DNA of 64,000 bases. It comes from Miscanthus floridulus (Eukaryota > Streptophyta > Magnoliopsida > Poales > Poaceae). The stretch covers positions 11,871,908-11,935,907 of the forward strand of contig NC_089593.1 of NCBI RefSeq assembly GCF_019320115.1. Direction: 5' to 3'. Of the stretch, positions 29,654-42,948 are shown one piece after another; the stretch's first letter is position 1; each line of letters starts with the position of its first letter. Below the pieces are notes generated by a model, which saw only the letters and a list, made by a program, of their open reading frames with translations, did no database searches and was not told the origin of the DNA. The translations under genes were made by a program, and so were the position numbers.

Positions 29654-32600
29654 ATCCAAAAACCTAATTTTAGGCATTTTTCTATCAGAGGTTTTGCTGC
29701 CGTGTTAAAGCCTGATCCTTTTGATGGTAAAAACTTCTTGGTTTGGAAAGCTAAGATGGAATTGTGGCTCACTGCAATGTCATGTTATCATGTCTTTGAG
29801 GGCAAACCTGCTAACTTGTCTCCTGAGGATGAGGCTAAGTTTAAGGCTGATGACAACCTCTTTCGAGGTGCAGTGATTAGCGCACTTGATCCAAAATTCC
29901 AGAAAAGCTATATCATCCTTCCTACAGGGAAAGAGCTGTGGGATGCACTTGTTGGAAAGTTTGGAGTTACCGATGCTGGTAGCGAGCTGTATCTCATGGA
30001 GCAGCTGTATGACTATAAGATGGTTGAGAACCGATCTGTAGTGGAACAGGCTCATGAGATTCAGGCACTAGCTAAGGAACTTGAGCTCTTTCCATGTGTC
30101 TTACCTGACAAGTTTGTGGCTGGCGGTATAATCGCCAAGTTACCACCTTCTTGGAAGGACTTTGCTACCTCACTCAAACATAAGAGACAGGAGTTCAATG
30201 TGGAAGAGCTCATTGGTACTCTTGATGTTGAGGAGAGAGCGAGAGCAAAAGACAATGGAAAGAGCGTTGAGACCTCTACTGCTAATGTGGTGCAGAAGAG
30301 AAACTCTAGATTCCGCAAGTTTAACAAGAAGAAGAAAAACCAGAATAAGCAAGAGAACTCAACTAAGCCTGTTCAAACAGCACAGTTTAAAAAGAAGAAC
30401 AACAACAAGAGAGATGGAGGCTGCTTTGTTTGTGGCAGTGAACAGCACTGGGCAAGTGAGTGCCCTGAGCGCAAGTTCAAGCAGGAAAAGAAATCAGCAA
30501 ATGTTGTCACTACTGATACTGGAGAAGGAGCATCTGGGTATGGTAATTCTTTACCATTTGTTCTTTTAGTATGTAATTCACCTGAGTGGTGGATGGATAG
30601 TGGTGCAAATATACATGTGTGTGCTGATGTTTCTCTATTTTCTTCCTACCAGGTCGAGAGGTCTGGCGCCTTGTTGATGGGAAATGGGTCGCGTGCTCAT
30701 GTTCTTGGTGTTGGTACGGTCATTCTGAAGTTTACTTCGGGAAAGACGGTGCCATTGAAGAGCGTGCAGCATGTGCCCTCCATCAAGAAGAATCTTGTTA
30801 GTGCATCTATGCTATGTCGAGATGGCTACAAAATTGTTCTAGAGTCGAATAAATGTGTTGTGTCGAAACATGGTTCCTTTGTTGGTAAAGGATATGATTG
30901 CGGAGGTTTGTTCCGCTTATCACTACATGATGTGTGTAATAAAATGGTGAATTATGTTAATATTTCTGATGAGTCGGATTTATGGCATTCACGTTTCTGT
31001 CATGCAAGTTTTGGCTGTCTTATGCGGTTAGCAAATCTAAATTTAATTCCTAAATTTAATTTGGTCAAAAAGTCTAAGTGCCATGTATGTGTTGAATCAA
31101 AACAACCCCGCAAGCCTCACAAGGCTGCTGAGGCGAGGAATTTAGCACCTCTAGAACTTGTCCATTCTGACTTGTGCGAAATGAATGGAATTTTGACTAA
31201 AGGCGGTAAAAGATACTTCATCACTTTTATAGATGACTCCACCAGGTTTTGCTATGTGTATCTCTTAAAAACAAAAGATGAAGCGTTTAATTATTTTAAG
31301 ACCTATAAAGCTGAAGTTGAGAATCAACTTGAGAGGAAAATAAAGCGGTTAAGGTCCGATCGAGGTGGAGAATATTTCTCTAATGTTTTCGATGAGTTCT
31401 GTGTGGAACATGGTATTGTTCATGAGAGGACACCGCCATTCTCACCACAATCCAATGGGATTGCAGAAAGGAAAAACCGCACTCTAACAGAGTTAGTGAA
31501 TTCCATGTTGAGTACAGCGGGATTATCCAAGGAATGGTGGGGTGAGGCAATTTTGACAGCATGTCATGTCCTGAACAGAGTCCCAACAAAGAACAAAGAA
31601 ATCACACCATTTGAGGAATGGGAAAAGAGAAGATTAAATCTCTCATATTTGCGCACTTGGGGTTGCTTGGCTAAAGTAAATGTGCCAATCAACAAAAAGC
31701 GTAAACTTGGGCCTAAAACTGTTGATTGTATTTTCCTTGGCTATGCCTTTCACAGCATTGGTTATAGGTTCTTAATTATAAAATCTGAAGTTCCTGATAT
31801 GTATGTTGATACAATCATGGAATCAAGAGATGCTACTTTCTTTGAGAATGAATTTCCAATGAAAAATACACCTAGTGAAACAAGTCATGAGACTATAATT
31901 CTCCATGAACACGAACTGTCTATTCCAACAGAACATGCTGAAGATTTTCATGTGCACATCCCTGAGAAGGATGACACTATAGTCACTCAAAAGAGCAAGA
32001 GACAGAGGGTTGCAAAATCCTTTGGTGATGACTATTTAGTGTACCTTGTGGAAGACATACCAACCACCATTAGAGAGGCATATTCTTCTCCTGATGCTGA
32101 CTTGTGGAAGGAAGCAGTAAGGAGTGAGATGGATTCTATTATGTCTAATGGAACTTGGGAGGTCATTGACCGTCCTTATGGTTGTCAACCTATAGGTTGC
32201 AAATGGATTTTCAAGAAAAAGCTTAGGCCTGATGGTACAATTGAGAGGTACAAGGCAAGGCTTGTGGCCAAAGGATATACCCAAAAAGAGGGTGAAGATT
32301 TCTTTGACACCTATTCACCAGTTGCTCGATTGACTACAATTCGCACCTTAATTGCCGTGGCTGCCTCTTATGGTCTTATCATTCATCAGATGGATGTTAA
32401 GACAGCTTTCCTGAATGGAGAGTTAGAAGAGGAGATCTATATGGATCAGCCAGAAGGGTTCATTGCGGATGGTCAAGAGAACAAGGTGTGCAGGTTGTTA
32501 AAATCATTATATGGCCTAAAACAAGCACCTAAGCAATGGCATGAAAGGTTTGATAATACTCTCACATCTTTCGGTTTCTCTGTGAATGAAGCTGACACAT

Positions 32601-33601
32601 GTGTGTATTATCGATATGGTGGGGGTGAAGCTGTTATGCTGTGCCTATATGTTGATGACATCCTGATCTTTGGATCAAATCTCAATGTGATTGAGGAAGT
32701 AAAGAAACTTCTGTCGAGCAATTTTGAAATGAAAGATTTGGGAGAAGCTAATGTTATTTTAAACATCAAGCTTATTAGAGAAGGTGATGGTAGGGTAACT
32801 CTATTACAATCCCACTATGTGGAAAAGGTACTAAGTCGCTTTGGTTTTAGTGACTGTGATCCTGCTCCCACGCCTTATGATCCTAGCGTGCTATTGAGGA
32901 AAAATCGAAGAATAGCAAGGGATCAACTAACATACTCCCAGATCATTGGCTCACTCATGTACCTGGCGAGTGCAACAAGGCCTGACATCTCATATGCTGT
33001 GAGTAAGCTGAGCCGGTTTGTGTCAAACCCGGGAGATGATCACTGGCGTGCTCTTGAAAGAGTGTTGCGTTATCTGAAAGGTACTATGACTTATGGTATT
33101 CAGTATACTGGATATCCAAAAGTACTGGAAGGCTATTGTGATGCCAACTGGATTTCTGATGCTGATGAGCTTCATGCCACGAGCAGATATGTGTTTCTGC
33201 TTGGAGGTGGCGCTGTTTCCTAGAAGTCTTACAAGCAGACTATCTTAACGAAGTCTACAATGGAAGCAGAACTCGCTGCATTGGACACTGCTGGAGCTGA
33301 AGCCGAGTGGCTTCGTGATTTCCTGTTGGATTTACCGGTAGTTGAAAAACCGATACCGGCTATCTCAATGAACTGTGACAACCAGACTGTGATTACAAAG
33401 GTCAACAGCTCCAGGAATAACATGAAGTCCACAAGGCATGTTAAAAGAAGATTAAAGACTGTCAGAAAGTTGAAAACCTCCGGAGTTATAACGTTGGACT
33501 ATGTCCACACGTCGAATAATCTGGCAGATCAATTCACTAAGGGACTGTCACGAAATGTGATAGAAAGTGCATCAAGAGAGATGGGTATGAGACCCACATG
33601 A
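29624..33601 (+). CDS. Copia gag-pol polyprotein, one internal stop
   Basis: About 1,325 codons if counted from the in-frame ATG at 29624, which lies within the last 30 bases of the LTR; the true start is uncertain. In order: gag ([15 protein letters not shown]...), zinc knuckle [14 protein letters not shown] (about residue 267), protease [12 protein letters not shown] (about 322), integrase zinc region and core ([33 protein letters not shown]), reverse transcriptase ([21 protein letters not shown] near 1009) and RNase H ([28 protein letters not shown]). A TAG at 33221-33223, where the family has Trp (TGG), cuts off the last ~126 codons including RNase H. Otherwise all catalytic motifs are intact. 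Read-through or reversion would be needed for a complete enzyme. Confidence 0.9.
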
Positions 33602-34138
33602 AATCTACTGTAGTGGTAACCTGCTCTATGTGATCGGAGATCCCGTGAAGTAGAGTGGTGAAACAAACTATGAGTAGATTGAGAGGAAAGTTCCCTACGA
33701 ACCTATCTCTGATGTATATCTTTTTCCTTCTGTAAGGCAGGATGGTTTTTACCTTAATGTACTCCGAGAGTCTTATAAAGATGAGATGTTGTCCTACAGA
33801 ACATCTTTTGAGAAGTACACCTATATGAGTCAGACTGCTGGTCATAGTCTATGGGACCTGGGTTATCCCTAAACACTCATGAAAGGCATAGAAGTGTGAC
33901 TTATATGCTTCAAACAGCGGGGATGCTTGTTGCAACCTAGTACCGGCAAAGGATTTGAGTGAATCTCACCTCACACAAAACTGTCAATTCAAGGCTTAGT
34001 CCATTATTCAGTTGTGACTGAGTGAAACTCTTATTCTAGGTGGATGTTCAACTTAACAGTCTCCATCGAAACACTGGTATATCAAAGAATTATGATTCTA
34101 GAACTATACAGTTACAAACCTTAGAGTTTGGTGGGGAT

Positions 34139-35344
34139 TGTTGGATTTATTATGGGCTAGGCCCATTTATAAATTTAATAAATCAATAACTCTATGGCTT
34201 GTAATTGTGGGTATTACTATTTGTACCGGATTGGAAGTTAAAAGGACGTTGACTCAACTTAAATGATTGGAATTGATCCGTCTAATTTGAGAAGTTGAGA
34301 AACGGACAAAGGCGTGCCACACGCGCGCGCGCGCGCCACCGCCGCCGCCGGCCGGGCCGGGCACGGGCTCGGGCTCGGGCCGGGGCGTGGCGAGGCGAGG
34401 CGAGGCAGGCAGGCAGGCGGGCGTGGCGTGGCGTGTTATCTTTTTAATACCCACTAACCACGGGAGTTTCAACTTGAAGCCAGTCTGACTCCTAATCTCC
34501 TGGAGTCTCTCCATCTTCCCGTCCCGGCGCATTCCTCCGGGACCTCTCGGCTTTTCCTGTTAATCTTCCAACTCCAGTTAAAGAGAGAGGACTCATCCAG
34601 AGACATAGTTCAGTTGCTCGATGGCCTTCCTCATCTCGTAACTCTGCGCGCACGGAGGAGCGAGAGGGCAGGTGTCTCCGAATCCCTTGTCGTTCGAGAC
34701 CTTGCTCGGGGGATCGGCAATTAGGTTTTTGGGGAGCGTCTACGCGACTGCCCGAAGAGTTTCTGTCTCCGTACGCCTACGTCGTCGATCGCCTTCCTGG
34801 AGGAGCGTACGCCTACGTCGTCTTCTTCCCGATCGTCGGCGTCACCATCTTCTTCCTGGAGGGAGGAAACACCTTCTTCTTCTACGGCATGTCAAGGGAC
34901 GTTGCTGGAACTTCAGAATCGTGGATGGGAGGGTATGATTGTTACATCATCTTTCTGTTTTATGTTTTACATGTTTCAGCAGTTCATCAGTTTGCTTCAT
35001 ATCTTATATCTGCTCATGCTACAAATACGCTTATGTCTGTTCATGCTAGAAATATGCTCTGCATATGTGTTTCCTTCTTACAGTTCTGTTGTTCAGTATA
35101 TAGCTTTATGCTTGTTGCAGATATGAGATGTATATCATGCCATCTGTTTCTCTCTGTTATTCATGAATCAAGTTCACATGCTTTTGATCTTTATAAGTTT
35201 CACATGATATATGATCTAGCATGTATTTTCACCATGGATATAATCGATATCATGATTACAATGATTAATAATTGTTTATATGTCATCATCATGCTGTTGA
35301 TTTATGGAATTAAAATGACATGGAAAGTGCCTATTATCCTAACA
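34139..35344 (+). repeat. Copia element 3' LTR
   Basis: 1,206 bases, near-identical to the 5' LTR apart from an expanded GGCTCGGGCTCGGG, GGCGAGGCGAGGC and AGGCAGGCAGGC run at about 34365-34430. Confidence 0.93.
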
Positions 35345-35349
35345 CACCT

Positions 35350-35474
35350 AACAAGATTCTAAAGTAATCATCATCAGTGATACCAAATACATCCCGACTC
35401 CATTTCGGCTCCCCTTCTGCGTCGTTCTGCGTTCAAAAGCAACGGATACGAAGTCCAGATCTGACACGAACTCC
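35350..35474. other. Short host segment between copia and Harbinger
   Basis: A unique-looking segment left of the Harbinger TTA duplication; it appears to continue at 39229. No gene or transposon feature was recognised. Confidence 0.4.
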
Positions 35475-35477
35475 TTA

Positions 35478-38400
35478 GGCCTCGTTTGGCAGCTGGGGAT
35501 CCAATCCAGGAGATGAATCAATCCAGGTCTGGAATTAGTTGATTCCCTTGTTGTCACTCATTCCAGGTCTGGGTTTTATTCCCCAGCAGAACCAATCCAG
35601 GAGGCTCCTATTTGTTGTTCGGTTTGGCTAGGGATGAATCCAGGACTGCTGATAGCATGTTCACATATCTAGGCATTTAACTAACACAACAGAATATGAT
35701 CAAGCTTGAAACAATTCAAATTGGCATGCCAAGCAAAACCCAACAGAAATTTCACGGCCTGACAAACAGATGTAAGTGCTTGTCATCAAAAAAAAATTGA
35801 GATTAATGTGCAGTACCAAAGCTACAGTAGGGTATCAAAGACCCGAATCCAAAATAAACGTGAAGGCTGTTGAACTTGAACATAAATAATAAGTTGCAAG
35901 TCCCATTTAACCATGGTATATTGGTGCCCATGGCATAAGATGAGCTCCCACTTTAACCATGGTATATTGGTGCCCAACTACCGAACTACTACTAATCTAC
36001 GAGAAACAGGAAGCAACTTCACAACGGTCACTCTTCTAGTGATAGACTTTTGTAACTCCCACTTGCTCCAGTAATTCAGTTCCAAATGGTGCTAGAGGGA
36101 TCTACAAGTAACAAGAAAAGGTATTTGTTAAGAAAAAGTATTGCTAGACAAATAACAAGTGGAATAGTTCATTGCATTGCACAGCTAGATTTGGACCTGC
36201 AACTTTATTAATGATACTGACAAAGTCCTACAAGAGCAAGAGTGGACAGCTAAACTACGCCTACTTGCAAGGTCCAACTTCAGTCATCATTTACACATAC
36301 TTACCCCCTGAGATAGTGTACATAAGCATGCTCATGGGATAACTTGTGGCATGCACAGCATGATAATGTATTGAAGTAGTGAATTGAAGTACTGAACTGC
36401 TCCAGAATTCAGAAACTCACTTTGTGATCAACGACATCGCAGAATTCAGAAACAAACTGAAGTACTGAACTGCTCCAGAATCAAAATAGAGAGATAAAGA
36501 ACTACAAATATAGTATATCAAAATAACATGAATAACTGACGGGAACTAGCCTTGCTCTGAACTACCTTAGCTGAGAGTGAGATACTGGACCATTCACCTC
36601 ACCAATGTGATTTGTAAAAACTCTACTGGTCGGCCTACTAGTTTGGTTGACAGTTCAAGTCCTTCCCTTAAATAATTCTAGCACTAGTAGGCACACAACT
36701 GCATATAACTCCGGCTCCTGTTATATTCATGCAACCGGCTATAGAGGTGTTATATTCATGCAACCGGCTATAGAGGTGATAATTGAGTATTTCAAATAAC
36801 TTTACAACTGCAGTCACTACTACTTCTCGGTAACTGGCTTGCATAACAACAATGTTACCGGTTTGTTAGTAACCAAATAATAACAGAACTGAGAAGAGAC
36901 AAGCATATAGCATAAACCAAGTCCACGCCTAAAATTCAAACACACATGTTAGAAAAAATAGAATATTCAGATGTTGCAAGCAGCAGCATAAGCTTATGCC
37001 CACCCCATTATCCTGATAAAAAGACAATAGGCAGGATTTCAGAGTTTTAGACTGATTTGAGCATTTCAGAGTTATTCACTCCATTATCACAAAGAAAACT
37101 CTACCGCTTGCACCAGGCCTGCCCTTCATTCCTTGCATTTCTATTGATCTAAATAATTGATCTAAAGAACTTCCCTAGATAGGAGGCAAAAAATTAAAGA
37201 CAAAAGTGTATCTGTTGCTGGCTATCATGTGCAGTTTGAGAATAAATATGCGAGTTAGACTATCATGTACAGATTGAGACAATAGCTGCATCACAGCAAT
37301 GTATCCATTCTACCAAGCTATTAAAAAGATAAATTTATGCAGAACCCCTTCAGCCCCACGCAATATACACACACGCACGCACACACAACCAAGTGAGATC
37401 AGTCTTTTGTTTAAGTCTACACTTCATCAAGGGACTGAATGAACAGTACTGCGCCTATCTACTAAAAAAATAGCTAAGTAGGCCTTGCCTACTATACAGA
37501 TGAGTTGTGCTCTTCTAAATAGTACAGTTCTTGTTGACAAGTGATCAATGATTTACAATGAGTTGAGGATCCAAATATGCTTCAAACTGTTGTTTGACTT
37601 TAATAATTATAAATAGTACAGTCATATATTAATAATAATTTAAACTAAACAATTAGAGCTGGACTGAAAATACTGAAACTCTGAACCCTGAACCTGAAAC
37701 TCTGAAAGACAGTTTTGACATCAATCTTGGGAGCTTAAGTTAGAACAGTTTCGTTTATGAACATGGATGCCAGTTTACAGCAAGGTTAAGGTACTAAGTT
37801 TACTCATCTAAATGACGTAAATCTTACTGATATAAGTCCATTAATTAGCCACTAAGGTACTAAGGTACTAAGTTTACTCATCTAAATGACGTAAAAAAAT
37901 AGAAGGAAAACATCAAGTTTTCAGCAATTAAGTAGACTGGCCTGTTAGACCATCGCACTTTTGAGCCAAACCAAAGTTGCTTCTCGATCTAGTTCACACC
38001 CATATTGTGCCAGATTCCAGCACCAGTATCAAAGCATGACCATGGTTTGGTAACATTCAATTCAAGTTGAGGACAAGGCATCCAATTCCAGTTACAAATT
38101 GCAACTAGCTGATAGAAGGAAAATAAAAATATTAAGCAAGAGAAAATTAAAAATTTAGTACTCAGAACTTGCAGTGTGAATTTCTTCAGAAAGCATTCTG
38201 TGGCAAGAGGATTATGCTCCACATGGTGCTATCGCTAGCTGATGAAATCCAGCGACTGTTGGCAGACAAGGATGTAGCACACATGAGCCGTCCTACACAC
38301 TTGAACTTGTTCTGAAAGTGACGAGATGCTGCTATCCAGTACTGTACCCAAGCTACTAGGAGTAGTATTCAGTTTGGAGTATTAGTTTGGCAGTCATCAA

Positions 38401-39225
38401 TTGATGGTTTACATCATCCTTGCCTATAACCTTTACAAGTACAGTACTCCACTATCAATCCTATACTATCATGTATGTATCCAAATTAAAACAGTATTGC
38501 CGCACAAATGGAAAAGAAAACATCCAGACTGGTGCTCAAAGAATAATAATGTCAGCGTGGCCTCATAGGGATTCCTCTTTAATTTCATCTCCTGAGATCT
38601 ACTAAGAACACACACAAAGTGGCAGCTAGCTAGCATGGACCACTAGCTGTTCGACGACTCATTCGGGAGAAGCATCTCATCGCTGCAGGCGGACATCTTC
38701 AACACGAGCTCTACTCCTCACGTCCTGGACTCCCCGTGTACCCCGAACGGCACCCAAATATCCCAAATACTCCGGATCCAAGAAGAGACGCGCAAGAACC
38801 AAATCAAGAACCCTAAAATACATGTCTGGACGAAGGGGAGAGAAGGGGAGAGCGAGGGGATCACCGGCGAGAAGGACGAGGAAGGGGAAGGATGTACGCC
38901 TGGAGTCGATGGCGTCGTCGTCGCCTCACACCGCCCCGCCCCGCCTTCGCCTCCACTGCGGGAGCTCGTGGTCGCCTCACCTCTGGTTCTCGCGTCGCGT
39001 CGTACCTCACGCCGCCTCCCTCCAGGATCCGATCCGGAGGGTAGGAGGTGTGGCTTTGTTCCGGGCTGTGGAGGGAGCGGAATGGCCAAACCTGGCCCGT
39101 TTCTTTTCCGGGCCGTATCTAACCGAACGATCAATCCTAGAACGGCCTGACTTCAAACCGGGTCATGTCAATCCGGGCGGATCAGGCCACGTTCCGGGCC
39201 ATTCCGGGCCAAAACGAACGAGGCC
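35478..39225. mobile_element. PIF/Harbinger-like element, mostly non-coding
   Basis: A 3,748-base segment. Its left end starts GGCCTCGTTTGGCAGC and its right end read inward starts GGCCTCGTTCGTTTTGG. It is flanked by TTA (35475-35477 and 39226-39228), as for the Harbinger at 4046. Subterminal wording (CCAATCCAGG on the left, CGGGCCATTCCGGGCC on the right) is repetitive. The interior is AT-rich without a convincing transposase. A GC-rich ORF (38822-39229) and short ORFs are not recognisable. It is probably non-autonomous or heavily decayed. Confidence 0.62.
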
Positions 39226-39228
39226 TTA

Positions 39229-39534
39229 GGAAGACTCGATCCGACGAACTCTTTCCGCGTCCGACTTCAACGTCATTGTGTCCACGTGTGCAAATCTGTT
39301 ATTATTTTTACACCTTCATCCAATCGTGCGTGCGCCCAAAAACTCCAATGAGTACGTGCCCACCGAAACCGAGTCTCATTACCGTGTGTTCGTGCAAATC
39401 CACAGAAATTTATCCCTGTCCTGTTAGGAGTACGTGACGTGGGAAATAAAGGAAACACCAATTTACCCTTTGTTACCCAAACCAGATTCTACATGACTCT
39501 TCTTTACTTTTGTAGACGATTTTCAAATTAAGAA
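39229..39534. other. Host segment, no gene seen
   Basis: Resumes after the Harbinger TTA with GGAAGACTCGATCC. No ORF, splice pattern or repeat that I recognise. Confidence 0.4.
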
Positions 39535-40001
39535 TCTATAATGATACAAATATAATTTACAAAAAATGAAATTAAAATTAGAAAAAATGATAGGGATAAA
39601 TTCCCTCTGTAAAAAATAAATCAAACTCCTAAAAAACAAATAAATTGGATTTAGTTAAATATTTTTCTTTTCAATTTTGTACTGTCGTAGCAGATTATTT
39701 AGTTGTTTTATCTCACACAGACAAATAGTATGTCAGACTAAAAGAAGTTCACCTTAGGATCTCGTAGTCGTAGGCGGTTGTGATGAACAGGGTTGCTACA
39801 CTACGAATTAGATTGATATGATTTCAGGTGATCATGTCAAAACTTGAATTATGTTCTAATTGAACATGAATCTCAAAAGGACGGATCTAGCTACAAATGT
39901 AATGTTGCAAGTAGTTTTTTTTATAATAATAGTATAACACACGGTTACATATAAATTATAATGATATTATTTTCTCGTGCAACGCACGGGCATGATTCTA
40001 G
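39535..40001 (+). mobile_element. Helitron-like end, short non-autonomous candidate
   Basis: The 3' end is persuasive: a hairpin CGTGCAACGCACG is followed about 10 bases later by CTAG at 39998-40001 and then T, the canonical Helitron terminus in an A/T target. A TC-start preceded by A (TCTATAATGATACAAATA) is at 39535, but the 5' assignment is a guess from its wording. About 467 bases, AT-rich, non-coding. Confidence 0.38.
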
Positions 40002-40336
40002 TATATACATATAATTTTCAAATAAGATGTTCAAATTAAATTTTGATTGCACCATTAGATTTTTTTATTGAGATCTTCAAAATAATACCACACTTGACCA
40101 TGTTTTGAAGGAACTTTTTTGAATATTTTTTAAACGCTGGGATAATTTTTTGTGACCGTGGAACAATGGTTTCAATTTAATAATAAAATTGTTCCGCCTC
40201 CAGGAAAAAAATGTTCTGCATAGAAAATTATCCAAATGCGGTCTTGTTTTGAAGATCGATCATAAGTGCAATCAAAATTTGATTTAGATACTTAGTTTAA
40301 AAACTATGAGATTTTTCTTCAACAATTTTTTGTTTA

Positions 40337-42948
40337 CTAGTGAAAATGCACGTGCTACACACACACACACACGTGGATATCAAAAGAAAACTCTACTTTG
40401 AAACAATAGGATAATACCCTGATTTAGAATCAACTACTAAGCTGCTATACAATAGGCTACAGTTACATTACAAACTCCTGATGCATGAAGTACATAAACA
40501 TTTCAGTTAAGCTAATATCCCCATCTATCACATCAAACCACTTGCAGAGCTTGTGATTGAAGTATGTTGACACTTGACAGTGTAGCTTGCCTACCCTCTT
40601 ACCATCATCAAAATATGTCTTCCTTGTGTTCTTGGATGCTTAGTATAATCTCACCATCTTCCCATTCCCCTCCTACTACTCCTCACATCCTCATAATATA
40701 AAATAAAGATTGTCAAAGAAACCTTACTAAATTTTTGATTTACTGAAAGAAACTTTAGATACTTTAGAAGCTTGGAAGTTACCAAAAAGGCTTGTACTCA
40801 AAGCTATTTTTTTGGATCAGTGTTTGCTCACTAAAATTACTTTTATTAGCCCATAGTAAAAAAAAAGAACTATAATATGTAGGATAGTATATAGAATAGA
40901 ACAATATCATATCTAGCCTATGAAGATTAGCAGTAAAAGGAGAGTATAAAGTTGGAAATTCTTCCTATGAAAACCTCCATTGCCAATGCGTGAATTGCAA
41001 TCTTTGTTGAGTATTACACCCGATTGCATTATGGATATCAATTTGCCATTCAACTGAACCTTCCTCCAATAGGGATTATTGTTGCACCATTTCAATTGGA
41101 ATTTTCTTCCATCATGGAGTAGTTCTCCTTCCCCTATTGCTTTGTAAAACTTATTCTTAAGTTGGTCAGCAAGCTCTTTGCTGGCTCAGTGCAATATATC
41201 AGGTGGGGACGTCTCTTCCCCTCCGTTTTTCTGTCAAAAAAGTGGAAATATAAAGTAATTTGTTTTACAGTTTTTAATCTGAGAGTCTACTCCATTGACT
41301 ATATTGGAGTGTAATTAAAGAAAAAATTTACCATCTTATCCCCATTGCCGTCAAAAGCAATGTTGTTGGCCCAAGGAGCATCACCCTGTGCAGATCATGC
41401 CTGAAGGCATGCATCACCCGTCCACCTTGCTCTCTTGCTCCCTATCCAATTCTAGTTCCTGTCAATATCATTTGTTCATGACAATTAACCGAATGAAATA
41501 AACTCAACTAAAGATCTCGATAACCCATCTAAATCCCTCACAAGCAACATTAGACAAGGGAGGGAGCCCTCTATGGTTCACTTCCGCATTGGGGTTTCAG
41601 TTGAACTGACAAAAATCGGTAATCAGTTTTCTCTCTGCTGAAGAATAAAAAATAGGTAGGAGCTCCCCTGCCAGCAGATCTTTTGCCGTGTAAAATAATG
41701 TTTTACAACCTTGCTAAGACATACACTAAGACAAACATACTGAAGAATGTTACTGTTAATTTGATTAGATGAAATCATGAAATTGGCGTGTAGATTTTTA
41801 TTATTTCTTGAAACTCCACATATAGCATTAAACAAAGTTCAACAACAACAATAATATAATAGTAGATAAATAAATTTTGGATGCAACTGAACAGATTATT
41901 AGTTACCTGGCACAAATCTTGTCGAAGTAGATAACAAAACCTGCAGGAGACAAGAAGCACCAAAATGTCGACCGTGGCTATCATCATCAACAATAATCAA
42001 ATCAACTCGTGCAAACCTGCTGCGAGATGTCAATTTACAGCATGAGTTACTTGCTGCTGAGCCCCGCCTTCGGCCTCCCTCTGCAGGTCAACAACAATCA
42101 GCGCCTGCGTCACTCCGTCCTATCCGCCGTCGGCTGCATCGCGCACCAACACCATCCAAATCCAGTAATAGAACACAGTACCAGTGTGCGCGCGAAAGCC
42201 AGGAGGGAGGGGTTGTGAACCGGAGAAGAACGTACCAGCGATGGAGTCGTCGTCCTCGGTGCGCCGAAGAGGAAGCAGATGGCGTGGAAGATCTCGACTG
42301 CGGGCGGGAAGCCGATGCCGCCGCCGGTCGAGGTCGGTGTTGATAATGGACCGGTCGACGACGCGGAGCCCTGCGATGGAGTCCTTACACACAACACACC
42401 TCCGTGGTGCTGCCGGTCACGAGTCCGCTCGGCGCTTCCCCGCCTGACGGCCCGTCGTCCATCGTGCCGGCAACAGTGGCGTCCCCGGCGCCCCCGCGAG
42501 GGCATGCGCGTCCGGGACTATGGTGCGTCGTGAATTCTGCGAGTGGGTAGCGGGAGAGGGGGCGGGGTGGAGGAGGAGATCTGTACTGCGTGATTGTTAC
42601 GGTGGAAACAGAGAGAGAGGCGTGGGTCGGGAAGGGAGGGTGGGTACGTGGGCGGAGCGACGCGGTGGTTTCCTTCGGCCTCTGCCTTCGCCCAGTCAAG
42701 CCGCGGGTGGGTACGCGGGCGGGTACGTTCGTCGTAGGTGAAAAAAAAATGCCGACCAAGGCGTGGTCCATACGGGAGATGAGGCAAAACACACTGTCAC
42801 ATAAGTATCGTCCCTCCGCGGTCCACCCGTCATTTGTACCTTAAGCGTTGGATGGAAAATCAAGATAGATCCAACGGAGATCTTGGGTGGGTAGGAGATT
42901 TTTAGGTAACACGTATTTTGTAATTCATTCGTTCCTTTATAGTATAGA
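40337..42948 (-). mobile_element. Helitron candidate with captured gene-like segments
   Basis: Read on the minus strand it starts TCTATACTATAAAGGAACG at 42948, preceded by A. It ends with a GC-rich stem-forming segment (CACGTG...GCACGTGCATTTTCACTAG), with CTAG at 40340-40337 followed by T. A-T target, TC start and CTRR end fit Helitrons. The interior is a patchwork of exon-like stretches with splice-like borders (41334-41395, 40920-41225) and a GC-rich first-exon-like segment at 42110-42790. This resembles the gene-fragment capture known for grass Helitrons. No RepHel gene is present. Confidence 0.5.
40920..41225 (-). pseudogene. Captured exon-like fragment inside the Helitron
   Basis: On the minus strand a coherent stretch reads EELADQLKNKFYKAIG-like text, then ELLHDGRKFQLKWCNNNPYW and RKVQLNGKLISIMQSGVILN, with one stop near its start. 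Coding-like composition in an AT-rich region and a splice-flanked small neighbour (GDAPWANNIAFDGNGDKM at about 41334-41395) suggest captured exons. I do not recognise the parent gene. Confidence 0.35.

Larger units (their letters stand above)
28490..35344 (+). mobile_element. Young Ty1/copia retrotransposon (Tork-like)
   Basis: A 6,855-base element with LTRs at 28490-29653 and 34139-35344 (TGTTGGATTT...CCTAACA) and the target duplication CACCT (28485-28489 and 35345-35349). A purine tract (GGTGGGGAT) abuts the 3' LTR. The LTRs differ by few substitutions plus a ~42-base length change in a GC-rich repeat, so insertion was recent. The single gag-pol frame is open except for one stop at 33221. 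No standard primer site (TGGTATCAGAGCC) follows the 5' LTR; only TATCAGAG at 29683-29690 resembles it. The lineage call rests on RT and integrase wording and is tentative. Confidence 0.92.
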
